This document shows, one piece after another, positions 1 to 10,600 of a stretch of 30,703 nt of DNA. Location of the stretch: the IMG/VR virus record IMGVR_UViG_3300044302_002162, positions 1 through 30,703 of that record, one strand, 5' to 3'. The notes below the pieces were generated by a model. That model was not told the origin of the DNA and did not search any database. It was given only the letters and a program-made list of their open reading frames with translations. How positions within the stretch are numbered: position 1 is the stretch's first letter; every line of letters starts with the position of its first letter. Source of the stretch: a virus. Both the position numbers and the translations under genes were made by a program.

Positions 1-1
1 G

Positions 2-70
2 GGCGACACCACGGTCTCTCTAAAGGCTTGCTATCTCTCCGCAATCGTTCTTCAAAGCACTCTCGTATAG
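2..70 (+). CDS. 3' end of an upstream gene (partial)
   Basis: The frame beginning at base 2 is open for 22 codons and ends in TAG at 68-70. The visible C-terminus ends ...SAIVLQSTLV. The TAG forms the first half of TAGGAG, the SD of the next gene, the same stop/SD fusion seen at 823, 1579 and 16073, which is why I prefer this frame. The frame starting at base 1 is also open but runs into the next gene. No function can be assigned from 22 residues. By position it should be another late structural gene. Confidence 0.55.
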   Translation, partial: GDTTVSLKACYLSAIVLQSTLV

Positions 71-78
71 GAGTCCAA

Positions 79-825
79 ATGGCTGACGTAACAATTCCAA
101 CGATTCCAGCCGGAATCGCAAATCCAGTTACCGTAGAGCGGAACTTCTATCGTCCTACGGGAGCAGGAACGACTTCCTGCGAAATCATCAACGGGCATCT
201 CGACAACGCAAATCGAAACCCCGCGTGGACAGTAGATCGATCTCACATCCAGCGTGGAGTCCTCTCTAAGGGGGAAACCGAAGGGGGAACTCTCGGGTTG
301 GACTATTTTGGAGACCTTTTCCCAAGCTGGAACATCACAGAAGACGCACAAAATCATGCCAATCGACTTCGAATGGATGAGCTTTACCAAGTGATTCCAG
401 GAGCCGCGATTTCCTTTTATATTCCCTATCCAGTGTCGTTCGTGGCCTTGTCCTGGCACATCCAGGCTTCTGCGGATCAACGAGATAAAGTCGACGTCTC
501 ACCCTCTCATCCCCCCAACTACGTCCCGGCTCGGATCCGACTCTTCTATGATGGAGAGCGAATTCCTCGAAAGCTCTTAGACGTTCCAGCAAAAAACTGG
601 CGTAATAATGATATGTTAGGAGAGTGGGACAGAGCGTGGCTCGGACACCATGTAGTAACTACAGGAAGCCGACTCGCTAAGGGATGGCACTCTGCCAGCC
701 TTCGAATCGCTGTTGACCCTGGATATAATGCTGCGTCTGGGACTGATCTCTACTTTCCCAACGAATCTTGTCACACCCATTGTCGTGTTCGAGTTCGATC
801 AATGGATTATGTCTTGTTTCATTAG
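79..825 (+). CDS. Putative virion structural protein (248 aa)
   Basis: Start chosen at ATG 79 because TAGGAG lies 6 bases upstream; the frame is open further upstream, but without an SD. The 248-residue product begins MADVTIPTIPAG. It has no signal peptide, membrane segment or recognisable catalytic motif, and reads as a soluble, probably beta-rich protein with many Tyr, Trp and Pro residues. A Cys/His-rich stretch (NESCHTHCRV) lies about 15 residues before the C-terminus. It is the first complete gene of the rightward late operon and its TAG stop overlaps the SD of the 248-residue gene that follows. Position beside the putative ejection proteins suggests a connector or tail component, but this is context only. 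Family not recognised. Confidence 0.5.
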   Translation: MADVTIPTIPAGIANPVTVERNFYRPTGAGTTSCEIINGHLDNANRNPAWTVDRSHIQRGVLSKGETEGGTLGLDYFGDLFPSWNITEDAQNHANRLRMDELYQVIPGAAISFYIPYPVSFVALSWHIQASADQRDKVDVSPSHPPNYVPARIRLFYDGERIPRKLLDVPAKNWRNNDMLGEWDRAWLGHHVVTTGSRLAKGWHSASLRIAVDPGYNAASGTDLYFPNESCHTHCRVRVRSMDYVLFH

Positions 826-834
826 GAGATAAAA

Positions 835-1581
835 ATGAGCGTAGGAGAAAAAGTAGGGGATGCCCTCAATTGGGTGTCGGATCACGTTGTCGGATCCGGA
901 ATCCGCTCAAAAGGAGCCTACAACAGGGCTATTCGAGAAGACACCAAGGCAATGCAAGAGGGCAAACTTGGTTACACTCAAGGTAAAAAAGACTACCTGA
1001 AGACGGGAGCAACCGATGAGGCTCAAAGAAACGTCAAGGCTGCTTTAGATGATGCTTCAGAAACAGGAAAACTCGATTCGGGCACCGCGATTGAGGCAGC
1101 GAAAGCAGCGGCAGGAGAGGCTGCGAAGACATTCAAAGATGTCGAGATTATGAGTTCTATCGAGGCAGAGAATAGGCGAAAAGAAACTATGAATGCCCTC
1201 AACCAGAAGCGCCAAGAATGGAATAATGCCCTCAGTACGGTCGTGGGAGCGGGGGGAGAGGCTATGGCAGCGCAAGGAGCGGCAGCAGGAGGAACGGCGT
1301 CGCAAGCAGCCATATCAGCGGCCATGATGGCTTTCTGCTGGGTAGCGAGAGAGGTTTATCCCGAACACTGGCGAGATTGCAGAACTTATGTTCTTTTTGG
1401 AGCCCCAAAGTGGTTTCGAAACTGGTATGGGAAGAATGGAGAGCAGACTGCTGAGTGGCTTCGCGCTCACCCCTGGGCAAAAGTTCCCCTCAAGCCTGTA
1501 TTTAGATACTTTGCTTGGAGAGGAAAAGAGATGGCTCGTCGAGATCCTTCTCTCATCAGCGCACAAGCAGGTTTACTTTAG
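835..1581 (+). CDS. Small internal virion protein candidate (248 aa)
   Basis: ATG 835 follows TAGGAG (823-828) at 6 bases. Residues about 35-160 are Ala/Lys/Glu-rich and predicted helical, with a low-complexity Ala/Gly segment near 138-165 (GAGGEAMAAQGAAAGG). The last third (about 166-235) is different: aromatic and basic, starting FCWVAREVYPEHW and continuing through GAPKWFRNWYGKNGEQ and LRAHPWAKVPLK. I recall similar Cys-Trp-Val-Ala-Arg segments at the C-termini of other phage virion proteins, without an assigned function. Gene order (about 250, then 1,029, then 2,042 residues) resembles the T7 gp14-gp15-gp16 internal core series, so this could be the smallest ejection protein. That role is inferred from size and position, not homology. 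Confidence 0.55.
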   Translation: MSVGEKVGDALNWVSDHVVGSGIRSKGAYNRAIREDTKAMQEGKLGYTQGKKDYLKTGATDEAQRNVKAALDDASETGKLDSGTAIEAAKAAAGEAAKTFKDVEIMSSIEAENRRKETMNALNQKRQEWNNALSTVVGAGGEAMAAQGAAAGGTASQAAISAAMMAFCWVAREVYPEHWRDCRTYVLFGAPKWFRNWYGKNGEQTAEWLRAHPWAKVPLKPVFRYFAWRGKEMARRDPSLISAQAGLL

Positions 1582-1589
1582 GAGTTGTC

Positions 1590-4500
1590 GTGTCACGGAT
1601 TGGAGAATGGAACGAAGAGAGAAAGGCGCGTAGGGCTCGACGAAATCAGAACCTTCTGGCTCAAGAGAGTCTAAGGGAAAGACATCCCGAGTTTGCAGAA
1701 CTCTTGGATGAAAGGGCAGAAGATCAGGAACAACTCCTGGCTAAGAGAGCCGCAGACTATTGGGGCGTAGATGGGGTCGAGCTTATCGCTCCTCCTGACA
1801 TGACAGAGAGATACGACAAAGCTCTCGCCTTCTTGGCGAAAGCCGCAGAAGCCCAGGATGATTTGGTAAAAGCCACGGCTCCTAAACCTCATCCTCTTTT
1901 TGCAGAGTTGTTTAGCCTCTATCGTACAGAAGCGACCGCATTGTCTGGGGTTCAGGGAAAGAAGGCCACGGAATACGGAGACCTTCTGGATGCCCAGATG
2001 ACGAATCTCTCGGACATTCGTACAAAAGTACGAGCACGACTCCCCTCTTCTGGATCCGCGACCCGAAACAAATTGATTGAAATGAAGTCCCAGAACTTCA
2101 ACGAGGCTGGTGGCTGGGCCTCGGACCCCACTCGTACTGGAAACTGGGGATTTGATGTTTTAGAAATTATGCGAGACATCCCAGATCCAGAGGAGCAGTC
2201 TGCGGCTTTTGCATGGCTTTCGATGGAAACCGGAGTTTCTGTCGAAGACATGATGTCCGCAGCAGAGTCTAACCTGGGAGCAGGAAACCTCGATGCCCAG
2301 GATATGAGAACTCATTTGGCTCAGATGAGGAGAGTTCAAGAAGGACTGGGAGGAGAATATGACGAGGGAGTCGCTGCGGTAAACGGAGCATACAGTGATC
2401 TCCAGGGCGTCTACGGTGGACTATCTCGTCGAGGTCGAGAACTTGGAGACGCAGTTCTGCAAGCTCTAATCTCAGGAGACCCAGAACAAGTATCTGTAGC
2501 TCTCGGACTTTCTCGAAACCAGGATCTCCCCGAGGGTGCAGCTACAGCCCAGGGTCGACGTGTCATCGATGAGATGCTCAAGCTCGATGAGGATGTCGAT
2601 TACTGGATGCAAGACTCGGAGCATATCGAGAGGATTCTAAACTCTCCTTATTTTCGAGAAGCAGCACAAGAATACGGTTTTGAGGGATGGGAAGATCAAG
2701 CTACCTCTATGGATATCTTGGACCGATTCGAGAACTATCATGGAAGAGAGCAAGCTTCTACGACTGAGAGGAACAAGCTCAATGAGGCTTATCGAATTCT
2801 TGAAGGGCTTCAGGATAGCAATGCGTGGGAATACCTGAAGGCTCGTGTCTACGCAGGATCCCGTCGCAAGCTCTATGATGACTATGTGGCAGAGATGAAA
2901 GGGATTTCACCTCAACAAGCTGCCAGAGAGATTGAAGAAGTAGATGTCGAAGAGGAAGTCGCCACTCGACAGGCTCCCTCTGCTTTCGGTATAGATCTTC
3001 CTACTGGCCCTAATGGAGAACCTCTTTCCTTAGAAGAGTTTACTCGCCTCCTCCCTTCTCTCGCGAGATCTCTCCCTCGGGAAGCCATGGCGGAACTGAG
3101 AGCACAGGGAATCTCAAGTCCAGCGGAAGCCTACGAGTGGTACAAAGGAAGGTTTGCTCAAGAAACCCCCGCCGAGGAAACCTCTACCGAGGAAACTCCC
3201 GAAGAGGACGGACCCGGAACCATGCGCGAAGGGACAACGGTGATAGGAGGTCCGACGAGGATGAGGCCCGCAGGACCTCTTCTCCGTTCTGGAAGTCGAG
3301 GCCCCGCAGTAGCGGCCATCCAAAAAGAACTCAAACGTCTTGGGTATGACTTAGGAACTTCGGGTCCGAATGGAGATGGAATTGACGGACAGTTCGGTCC
3401 TGCAACCACCCGGGCCGTAAGAGCTTTCCAGGAAGCCCAAGGGATTGGAGTGGATGGAACAATAGGCACGGATACATGGGGAAAACTTGCTGAAGTGGGC
3501 GATCCCTCACCGAGTGCGGAAGCTGCTCCGGCTGAGCCTCCCCCACACATTCGAGTTCCTGATGCGGGAACGATTCGAGCCATGCAAAGGCTGGCCGATA
3601 GCCAAGGACGAACTCTTCCTCTGGGATCGAGTGGATTGTACTTAGAGCCCCAAGGTGAAGGTCAGCTATACCAAATTGAAGGCTTCAAAGAGTCCGGACC
3701 TCTTGTTCCTTATTCTCCTTCACAGCCCGCAGAGACTCCGGTAGAAACTCCAGCCGTGGACGAACCAGAACTGGTCGGAGGAGACACTGGACAAGTTCGA
3801 ACGGGAACAGACGGAGCCTACGACTACACTCTTGATTCCGATGGAACAATTCGATTTACTGTTCCTGGAGAAGATCGAGAACGAAAGATCACTCCACGAA
3901 ACCCCGGAGCCTACTACGCTGTCATGGAGGATGCTTTCGGGGAAACGGTTCCCCAGAATATGCAAGCCGTTGTCACAAATGCGCGTAATCGCTGGGCTAA
4001 TCGAAATCAGCCCGCAGATGACGACGAGATCAATGTTGATGATATCGAATTTGAGGTTTCTACATCAGACGATGAGGAAGTCCCAGAGGAAGTCTCAGAG
4101 GAAGTCTCAGAGGAAGAGGACGAGATCAATGTTGATGATATCGAATTTGAGGTTTCCACGGGGGATGAGGAGGAAGAAGGACAGATTGACGAACTCGACG
4201 TCTCGGCTCTCGGATCTCCTGCGGTTTCCACCGGAACTATGAGCGAAGGCTCAACGATGGTAGCAGGTCCGGACTCCGTGAGGCGTAGCCCTTCTCGAAG
4301 GCAGAAGATCAACGCATGGCTTCTCAATCAGGGAGTGAGCCAAACGGATGTGAATACGCTCAATCAGGCTGCGGATGAAGCCATGGGAGCCGCAGCGCCC
4401 GTAACTGGACAAGCCGCTGCCTCGCAAGCCGCTACTCCTACAAACTTTGAGGCCCAAACGAAGGGGCTTACGAACATGCCACCGAGCACTTCCGCTTCTG

Positions 4501-4679
4501 TAGCTTCTCCTGTTGGACTGGGACAAGCGAGCGAAACGGTTTCCGGAGGAGGAGGCAGCGGTAGATCAGCCGTAGCTCAACAGAACATTCAGGCAGTTCT
4601 GGATAGCGCGAAAAAGAAGAGATCAGATAGACCTCAACCTTCGGCGGCTGCCCCCGCGCCAGGACAGATGGCGGAGTAA
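1590..4679 (+). CDS. Large virion protein with peptidoglycan-binding domain (1029 aa)
   Basis: I place the start at GTG 1590, 5 bases after the GGAG of TTTAGGAG (the TAG is the previous stop). An earlier in-frame ATG at 1515 lies inside the previous gene. The first 500 residues are charged and helical, with an Arg/Lys-rich N-terminus. A PG_binding_1-type domain occupies about 564-636: LRSGSRGPAVAAIQKELKRLGY, then GIDGQFGPATTRAVRAFQ, then DGTIGTDTWGKL. A nearly identical motif flanks it on both sides (TMREGTTVIGGP at 544, TMSEGSTMVAGP at 883). Acidic repeats occupy about 811-870, and the C-terminus is Ala/Gly/Ser-rich. No lytic catalytic motif is seen. It is probably a structural or ejection protein that contacts cell wall during DNA entry; an alternative is a tail-associated wall-binding protein. 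Confidence 0.72.
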   Translation: MSRIGEWNEERKARRARRNQNLLAQESLRERHPEFAELLDERAEDQEQLLAKRAADYWGVDGVELIAPPDMTERYDKALAFLAKAAEAQDDLVKATAPKPHPLFAELFSLYRTEATALSGVQGKKATEYGDLLDAQMTNLSDIRTKVRARLPSSGSATRNKLIEMKSQNFNEAGGWASDPTRTGNWGFDVLEIMRDIPDPEEQSAAFAWLSMETGVSVEDMMSAAESNLGAGNLDAQDMRTHLAQMRRVQEGLGGEYDEGVAAVNGAYSDLQGVYGGLSRRGRELGDAVLQALISGDPEQVSVALGLSRNQDLPEGAATAQGRRVIDEMLKLDEDVDYWMQDSEHIERILNSPYFREAAQEYGFEGWEDQATSMDILDRFENYHGREQASTTERNKLNEAYRILEGLQDSNAWEYLKARVYAGSRRKLYDDYVAEMKGISPQQAAREIEEVDVEEEVATRQAPSAFGIDLPTGPNGEPLSLEEFTRLLPSLARSLPREAMAELRAQGISSPAEAYEWYKGRFAQETPAEETSTEETPEEDGPGTMREGTTVIGGPTRMRPAGPLLRSGSRGPAVAAIQKELKRLGYDLGTSGPNGDGIDGQFGPATTRAVRAFQEAQGIGVDGTIGTDTWGKLAEVGDPSPSAEAAPAEPPPHIRVPDAGTIRAMQRLADSQGRTLPLGSSGLYLEPQGEGQLYQIEGFKESGPLVPYSPSQPAETPVETPAVDEPELVGGDTGQVRTGTDGAYDYTLDSDGTIRFTVPGEDRERKITPRNPGAYYAVMEDAFGETVPQNMQAVVTNARNRWANRNQPADDDEINVDDIEFEVSTSDDEEVPEEVSEEVSEEEDEINVDDIEFEVSTGDEEEEGQIDELDVSALGSPAVSTGTMSEGSTMVAGPDSVRRSPSRRQKINAWLLNQGVSQTDVNTLNQAADEAMGAAAPVTGQAAASQAATPTNFEAQTKGLTNMPPSTSASVASPVGLGQASETVSGGGGSGRSAVAQQNIQAVLDSAKKKRSDRPQPSAAAPAPGQMAE
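4023..4156 (+). repeat. Internal 38-bp direct repeat with 12-bp acidic repeats between
   Basis: A 38-bp sequence starting GACGAGATCAATGTTGATG occurs at 4023-4060 and again, identical, at 4119-4156, a 96-bp (32-codon) period. Between the copies are tandem 12-bp units of the form GAGGAAGTCYCA at 4074, 4086 and 4098, with a decayed fourth at 4110. The encoded peptide is DEINVDDIEFEVST, then EEVPEEVSEEVSEEE, then DEINVDDIEFEVST. The perfect nucleotide identity indicates a recent in-frame duplication inside the 1029-residue virion protein. Confidence 0.93.
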
Positions 4680-4681
4680 CG

Positions 4682-7600
4682 ATGTCGACCACAGAGGACA
4701 CCTTTTCTCAGGAGATAGTCGAAGGCTATGAGCCTCCAGAAAAGACAGAAGAGCAAAAGAAACGAGAGCAGGCGATTCGAGATACTGCTGCTCGTTTCCA
4801 GGAACGGATGCAGGAGTCTCTGACTCCTCCCCGCTCTCGCCCAAGTGCTCCTTCTCCTCAACCCTCTCTTGTCGCTCCTTCTATCCGTCCTCAAACTTCT
4901 CAATGGGATTTCCAGACTCCCGGAGAAGAGTTCGTTGAGAGGGAGAAGAAAACATTCTATCCAGGCTTGCATGAAGCCACGTCTCCCAACCCCGCTCTCT
5001 TAGACACACCCCGGGCAACAGAAGAAGATGAGCGTCGAGAGTCTCCGCTCAACTTCCTTCAATCCGAAAAGCCTCCAGAAGGTTGGCAGCCAACTCCCCA
5101 AGACATCTCTCGTCTAATGGACGAGGGTCTGCTGCATAAGGATGATGTCAATAAGCCAGAATGGGTTTGGATGGCCGGAAGAGCTTCGGCTGAAAGAAGT
5201 AGAGCCCCAGGTGGTTGGTTCCAGAAAGCATCGGGAGATGCTCTCGTAGAAGAAGTCCGGTCTGGAGAGAGTGCCATCCAGAAAGCCATCTGGGGTACGG
5301 TCCCGATGAACTCCCGAGTTGTTCGGGGAGACATCGTGATCAATACCGCTAAGATGTATCGAGATACCCATCAGATTCATCGAACTAAGCTTCTTCGAGA
5401 ACTCGCAGAAGACCGGGGAATGAGTTTCCAACAACTTTCTCCGGAAGAACAACAAGAAATCGAGGAGAAAGCTCGAAGGAGAACTCAGCTCTCGGTGGCG
5501 GTATTCATGAACTCCGGAACTCGGATGTTCTATACCGATCGCTTTGATCGAGACATCACCCAAGAAATCAAAAACTCCTCGGGTCTCACTCGAATCTGGA
5601 AACTCCTTACTTCCCCGACGCAATACGGCGCGGTGGGCGCGAGTTTCCCAGACACTCAAGAGGGAGACATCGCCAGAATGCAGGCGACCCTCTCCCCCGG
5701 GCAGTTGAAAACCGAAAGTTTTATGAGCAAGTTCGGACGCATGTCCCTTTCAACTCTTTGGTCTCCGATGGTTTTCGGGGGGCATGAGTGGATGTCGGAA
5801 GACTACATCGACGCCGTCCGGGCCGGAGACGAGCTTATTCTCCACATCGGAGATATCGCAGAAAGAATTGATGGAGTAGGGCCAGGAGAGGAGACTTCCA
5901 CAGCAGCCAAGTGGACATCGGGGGTGGGTGTAGGTGCCATCATTATCGGTGAGCCTGACATTCTTTCTCTGGCTCTTCTCCCTTTCGGTCTTGCGGCAAA
6001 AGGACTTCGTGTCGCAAAGGCCGCTTCGATTGCAGGGAAAGCAAGACGATCTGCTGAGACTCTCAGAAGGCTTCGGCAGGCAGTCGAAAATGGAGAAGAG
6101 CTTCCAGAAGTAGCCAAGAGACTCGGGGCATACGATGAAGCCGTGAAGCAAGCTGTCCAGCTTCGAGCCCTCTCTGAATGGAACCTCAATGAGGTGACTC
6201 GGGTAAGAGGAACGGGTGGTGTAGAAGAAGCTGAAAGGCTTTACCAACAAGCAGACGCTGCCGCTAAAAAAGCAGATGACCTCAGAGACGAACTCGCTAC
6301 GATGTCTCCTGAACTGCTGGGAGCAGAAACCGAAGCTCGAAGAGCACTCTTGGAGTTCCAAGCTGCGGAAGAGGAGCTTTTCGTCGCCTATGCTCGTCGA
6401 GAGATGTCAGAAGTCCAGAAGAACGAGTTCCTTCAACTCTTTGGACTCTCTCCAGAAGAGGCTGCTCGAATTCAGTACCGGAAAGACGTTCCTTCTTTCG
6501 AGCAAGGGGCGAGAAATGCTGAAAAGGCGGCTAAGGAGATTCGTAAAAGGGCAAGAGCACTTCGAAAAGTAAAGGCGAATAAGGCTCTCCTGGATACCTA
6601 CGACAGAAAAGCCCGAGAGTTGGGGAGCCTCCTCCGTACAATGGAAGAAGGATTCTACGGGGTCGAGGAAGCCACGACCAAAGGAGGCAAAAAACTCCGA
6701 GCCGGATGGGAAGTCCTCACGGGAGAAGCCCTCCCCCTGGGCAAAATCTCTCGAACAGGAGAGCCCTTCCGGATTCCTGTCTATGGACAACAGATTCGAA
6801 TCCCCACAGAGCGAGGAGGAACTGCTCTTCGAGTCGTTGAGGGAATTGAGATTCGAGGTCCAAAGACAAAGAAACTCTCTGATGGGCCAGACAATCGAAT
6901 CATTCTCAAGGTGAGAGGACCCTCCGGAGAGATTGAGGAGTTTGTCCATCCGTTTAGAATCAAGAAGCAGGCTGCGGAGAACCTCCGTACTAAGATCCTG
7001 GAATTCGAAGAAACCCATAAGATTCTAACCGCTGATGGCGGTCTGATGGATGAGTTGACTACCCTGGATAGGCTTGCCGCCCAGGCTGACGAGTACGCGG
7101 CTTCTCTGCGAATTGATGGTCCTGCCGGGTTGAAACTTCAAGAGTTCGAAGACACATCCCAAGCTCTTATTGATGCCTCAAAGAGATACAAAAAAGCAGC
7201 CAAGGACGCCAAGCTTCCGGAGAAGAATCTCGAAAAACTCACGAAAGATCACACAGGAAAGGGAAAAGCCCTTGTTCGTGCAGAACTGGAAGCACTCGAA
7301 AAGGGCAACATGCGTAGGGTCTACGCAGACGCCCTGGAGGACACAGCGAGAGGCTTAGACAACTTCATCGATACGGGTCTCAAGAACATCGGAATCATGG
7401 GATTCAAAGGACCCAAGCAGATTGCCCAGAGTATCAAGGGCCTGGTCAAGATGAGCGGAGACGATCTCAAGACCTTCGGAATGAAGGTTAGTGATCGAAA
7501 AGTCGAGGAAGGCTACCGCGAGATCCTGAAAAAGAACTCTACCTTCAAGGCTCAAGAGAAGGGTAGGAAAGAAGCGGTTGTTGAGTTTGACGCAGATGGA

Positions 7601-10600
7601 ATCATTCGAGATCTAATCCCTCGAATGGGTGGAGCAGAAAACTTATACAAGTTCGTTCAAACTCCAGAAGGAGCCGGACTGTTAGACCTTTTCGAAGCAG
7701 GAGTTCGAAGGAAGACCACGACGGTCGGACTTCGAGGAGAAACTGCCTCTAAAGTTCAGCAGTCTATTCGAGAAGCAGTTCGTCACGGAGAAGCAAGGAA
7801 ACTCTTCACAGACGATGTTGTTTGGGGACGAGCAATCCATGAAGCCTGGAGAGATCTCGGCTTGGAGAATAGGTCTACTCGCCTAAATCGACTCAAGAAC
7901 ATGGCGAGCTATTTCCCTCTGGTAGGGAAGAAGTTCCGAGGATCTTTCAAGAATGTAGGATTTCGAGTAGGAGAATACTCGAAAGATGTAGAAGAAGCCT
8001 TCATGGCTACCGAGCGACTTCTCAATCGTGGTCGGATGGAACTTCTCGAAATCGGACGGCTGGAGGAGTTTGGAGATACTCCCTATGAGAGACTCTCCAA
8101 TTGGCTCGACTACCAGGGAGAAGTCCGTCTTAGAGAAGGAACAAGTCAGTGGTCTGTGGCTACTGGCCTTGGAACTCCCTATGAAAAAGGAGCCCTCGCG
8201 ATTCTCGCAGATCGAAGAATCGATCCAAGGACACGAGAGATAGGAGCAGCAGAACTTTCTCAGAGAGCACGGACACATCGAAGAACTCTTGAAAACCTCC
8301 TAAGAAAAAGCCTGGGCAAGACTCTCGATGACGGAACCGAGATCACACAAGACTTCATCGATGAAGCAGTTGAGGCAGCAGGAGAGATCACAGAAGATCT
8401 CATGGCCCTTACTCCAGACGGAGGAGTAAGTGGAGCCCCACTTAGCCTGACTGCTGTTTCTCGTATGTGGCTTCCTCGGGGAGAAGGCATCGATGTCACC
8501 CCCGAGCAGGGACGTCTCCTCATGGGGCTTGCCCGAAAGTTTCTTCAGAGTTCAAACACTTTCGGTCCCGCAAAGAATGCCCTCGGTGAAGTGGTCGATG
8601 CTGGATTTTCAGAGAAAATGCGAAAAGCAACCTTCGCCATCCTGGGCAGAACAGAGAGCAGCTTTGCTCGGGCAAATGCTTTCGCAGCCGGAGGCTTTCA
8701 AGCAGCCGCCACGATGGGAACCCTGAGCCATCGACTCGGAAGAGCGTCAGGTCTTCGAATCTCTGCGGAGCAAGCGACAGACATCAATCGAATCATGATG
8801 GGAGATGTCGAAAACGTAAAAGACATGCCCGCCGCGATGGATGCGCTCAACCGAATGGGCATGCCGTTTACTCAGAAGTCCGTAGATCGAGGAGTAGGAA
8901 GCAAGATCTCCGGGTCCGGAGGCGGAGTTGACCTAAAAACTCTCGTCGAGGTCGGATCGGATCCAAGCACAGCTTCCTTTGTTCCGCTCAACCTTCTGAA
9001 AGAATTGGAAAGAAAGGCAGGAAGGCTCTCAAAAGAACTTGAATCTTTCTCCCCGTCACCCCGAGATGCTTCTCAGCTTTTCTACAATAGAGCAGTCCAG
9101 GGATACCTGAGTTTGTGGAGGGGGTCTGCGGTTACAGGACTCTGGGTTCCCAACCCTCGATACTGGACAAACAATATGATGGGCGACTTTTCCCAAATGT
9201 GGGAAGAGGTCGGATTCGCTCGTGCAGCCCAGAGAAGTTTTATCAATGCCCCGACAAACCTTCCTTTTGTGGGACGGTGGCTTCAGACTAAAACGCTCTA
9301 CATGGCAGAGAAGGTAGCGGGAAAATCAGGTCGAGGCCAAGCCCTCCCGGGCATCATCGACACCTGGACAAATCCTTGGTTGGGTCGAGTATTCAAAGGA
9401 GAAAAGGGCCAATTCGTAACCAAGAACGGGGACATCGTAACCTACGATCAAGCTCGAACATGGGCGATTGAGGATGGTATTTCCGAAGCCTTCGTTCGCG
9501 AAGAGCTTATGGATATGTACAGCCGCACTGCGGGCGACTTTGATGCCATGGGCACAGAGATGGGCAAGTGGTGGAAGAACGATGGCATCTATTACCATGC
9601 TGCTCAAACACAGGAACGGCAACGAGTGGCTCTATACCTGGACATGATCCAGCGAGGAGCCACCAGAAAAGAAGCGGCAGAAGCGACGAAGCGGGCTCTC
9701 TATGACTGGTCTCATGGAATCGCAGAATGGGAAGCGAGAACGATTGCTCGCATCGTTCCCTTCTGGAGATTCTGGAGACTTCGTTTGAAGCAGACTGAAC
9801 AGTCTTTCATCGAACCTTTCGTTCGTCCGGCAGATGAGTACGCGAAGAAGGCTCTTCGAGGAAACACTCGACTCGCTCGACTGCGACAGCAGACCGTAAT
9901 CTTTCCTTCTCTTCCGGATTTCGTCTACCAAGACAACCCTCATGCCGGAATGACGGAGAACGAGAAAGTAGACATGCTTGCTCGCCAACTCTACCCCACC
10001 TGGGCTGACACCAAACCTAAGTTGGGGATTGTCCCTTGGAGCCCAATTCGGAGGATGAAATACCTGGAGAGAACCGGAAAAGAGATGACCCATGGAATGA
10101 TTACTCTTCCTATGGGATCCTCTCTTGATGGATTCGATATGGCAACCGCCCTCTACACGGGCATGTTCATGGTCGCAAACGAGACCGCTAAGACACTAAA
10201 ACTTCCTCACGCGGAGTTTCAGGCTCCCGGGGATGTTGCTGCTCGATTCTTTGAACCGATCCTGGGGGGCATGATGCCTCTCCCGGAGTCTGCTATTCGT
10301 GCTTTGATGTCTGATATGAACGTAGACTTGGACTTCCAGATTCGAGGAGCAGACCGATATCTGTCTCCCGAGGAAGAACAAACTTGGAAGAAGTTCCCAG
10401 ATTGGATGCCTGTCTTGGGAGCAGAGATGCAATTCGATCACGAAGCAGGTCGATACAAAGTCCCACAAGAAACCTACTGGGCGTGGAGAGCACTTCCCTT
10501 CACAACAACTCAAATCCAACCTTGGATTGGAGCGTTTTCTTCTCCCGAGTGGGACGAGGGACTCAAGCAGGGCCTTTGGGCAGCCACAAAACGCTTGACG

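Noticed and set aside
938-4327. Minus-strand frames of 80-140 codons opposite the virion genes (for example 4007-4327)
   Set aside because: They lie opposite strong rightward genes, have low-complexity Ser/Thr/Arg composition and lack SD sequences; they are shadows of the CGA- and GAG-rich coding strand.
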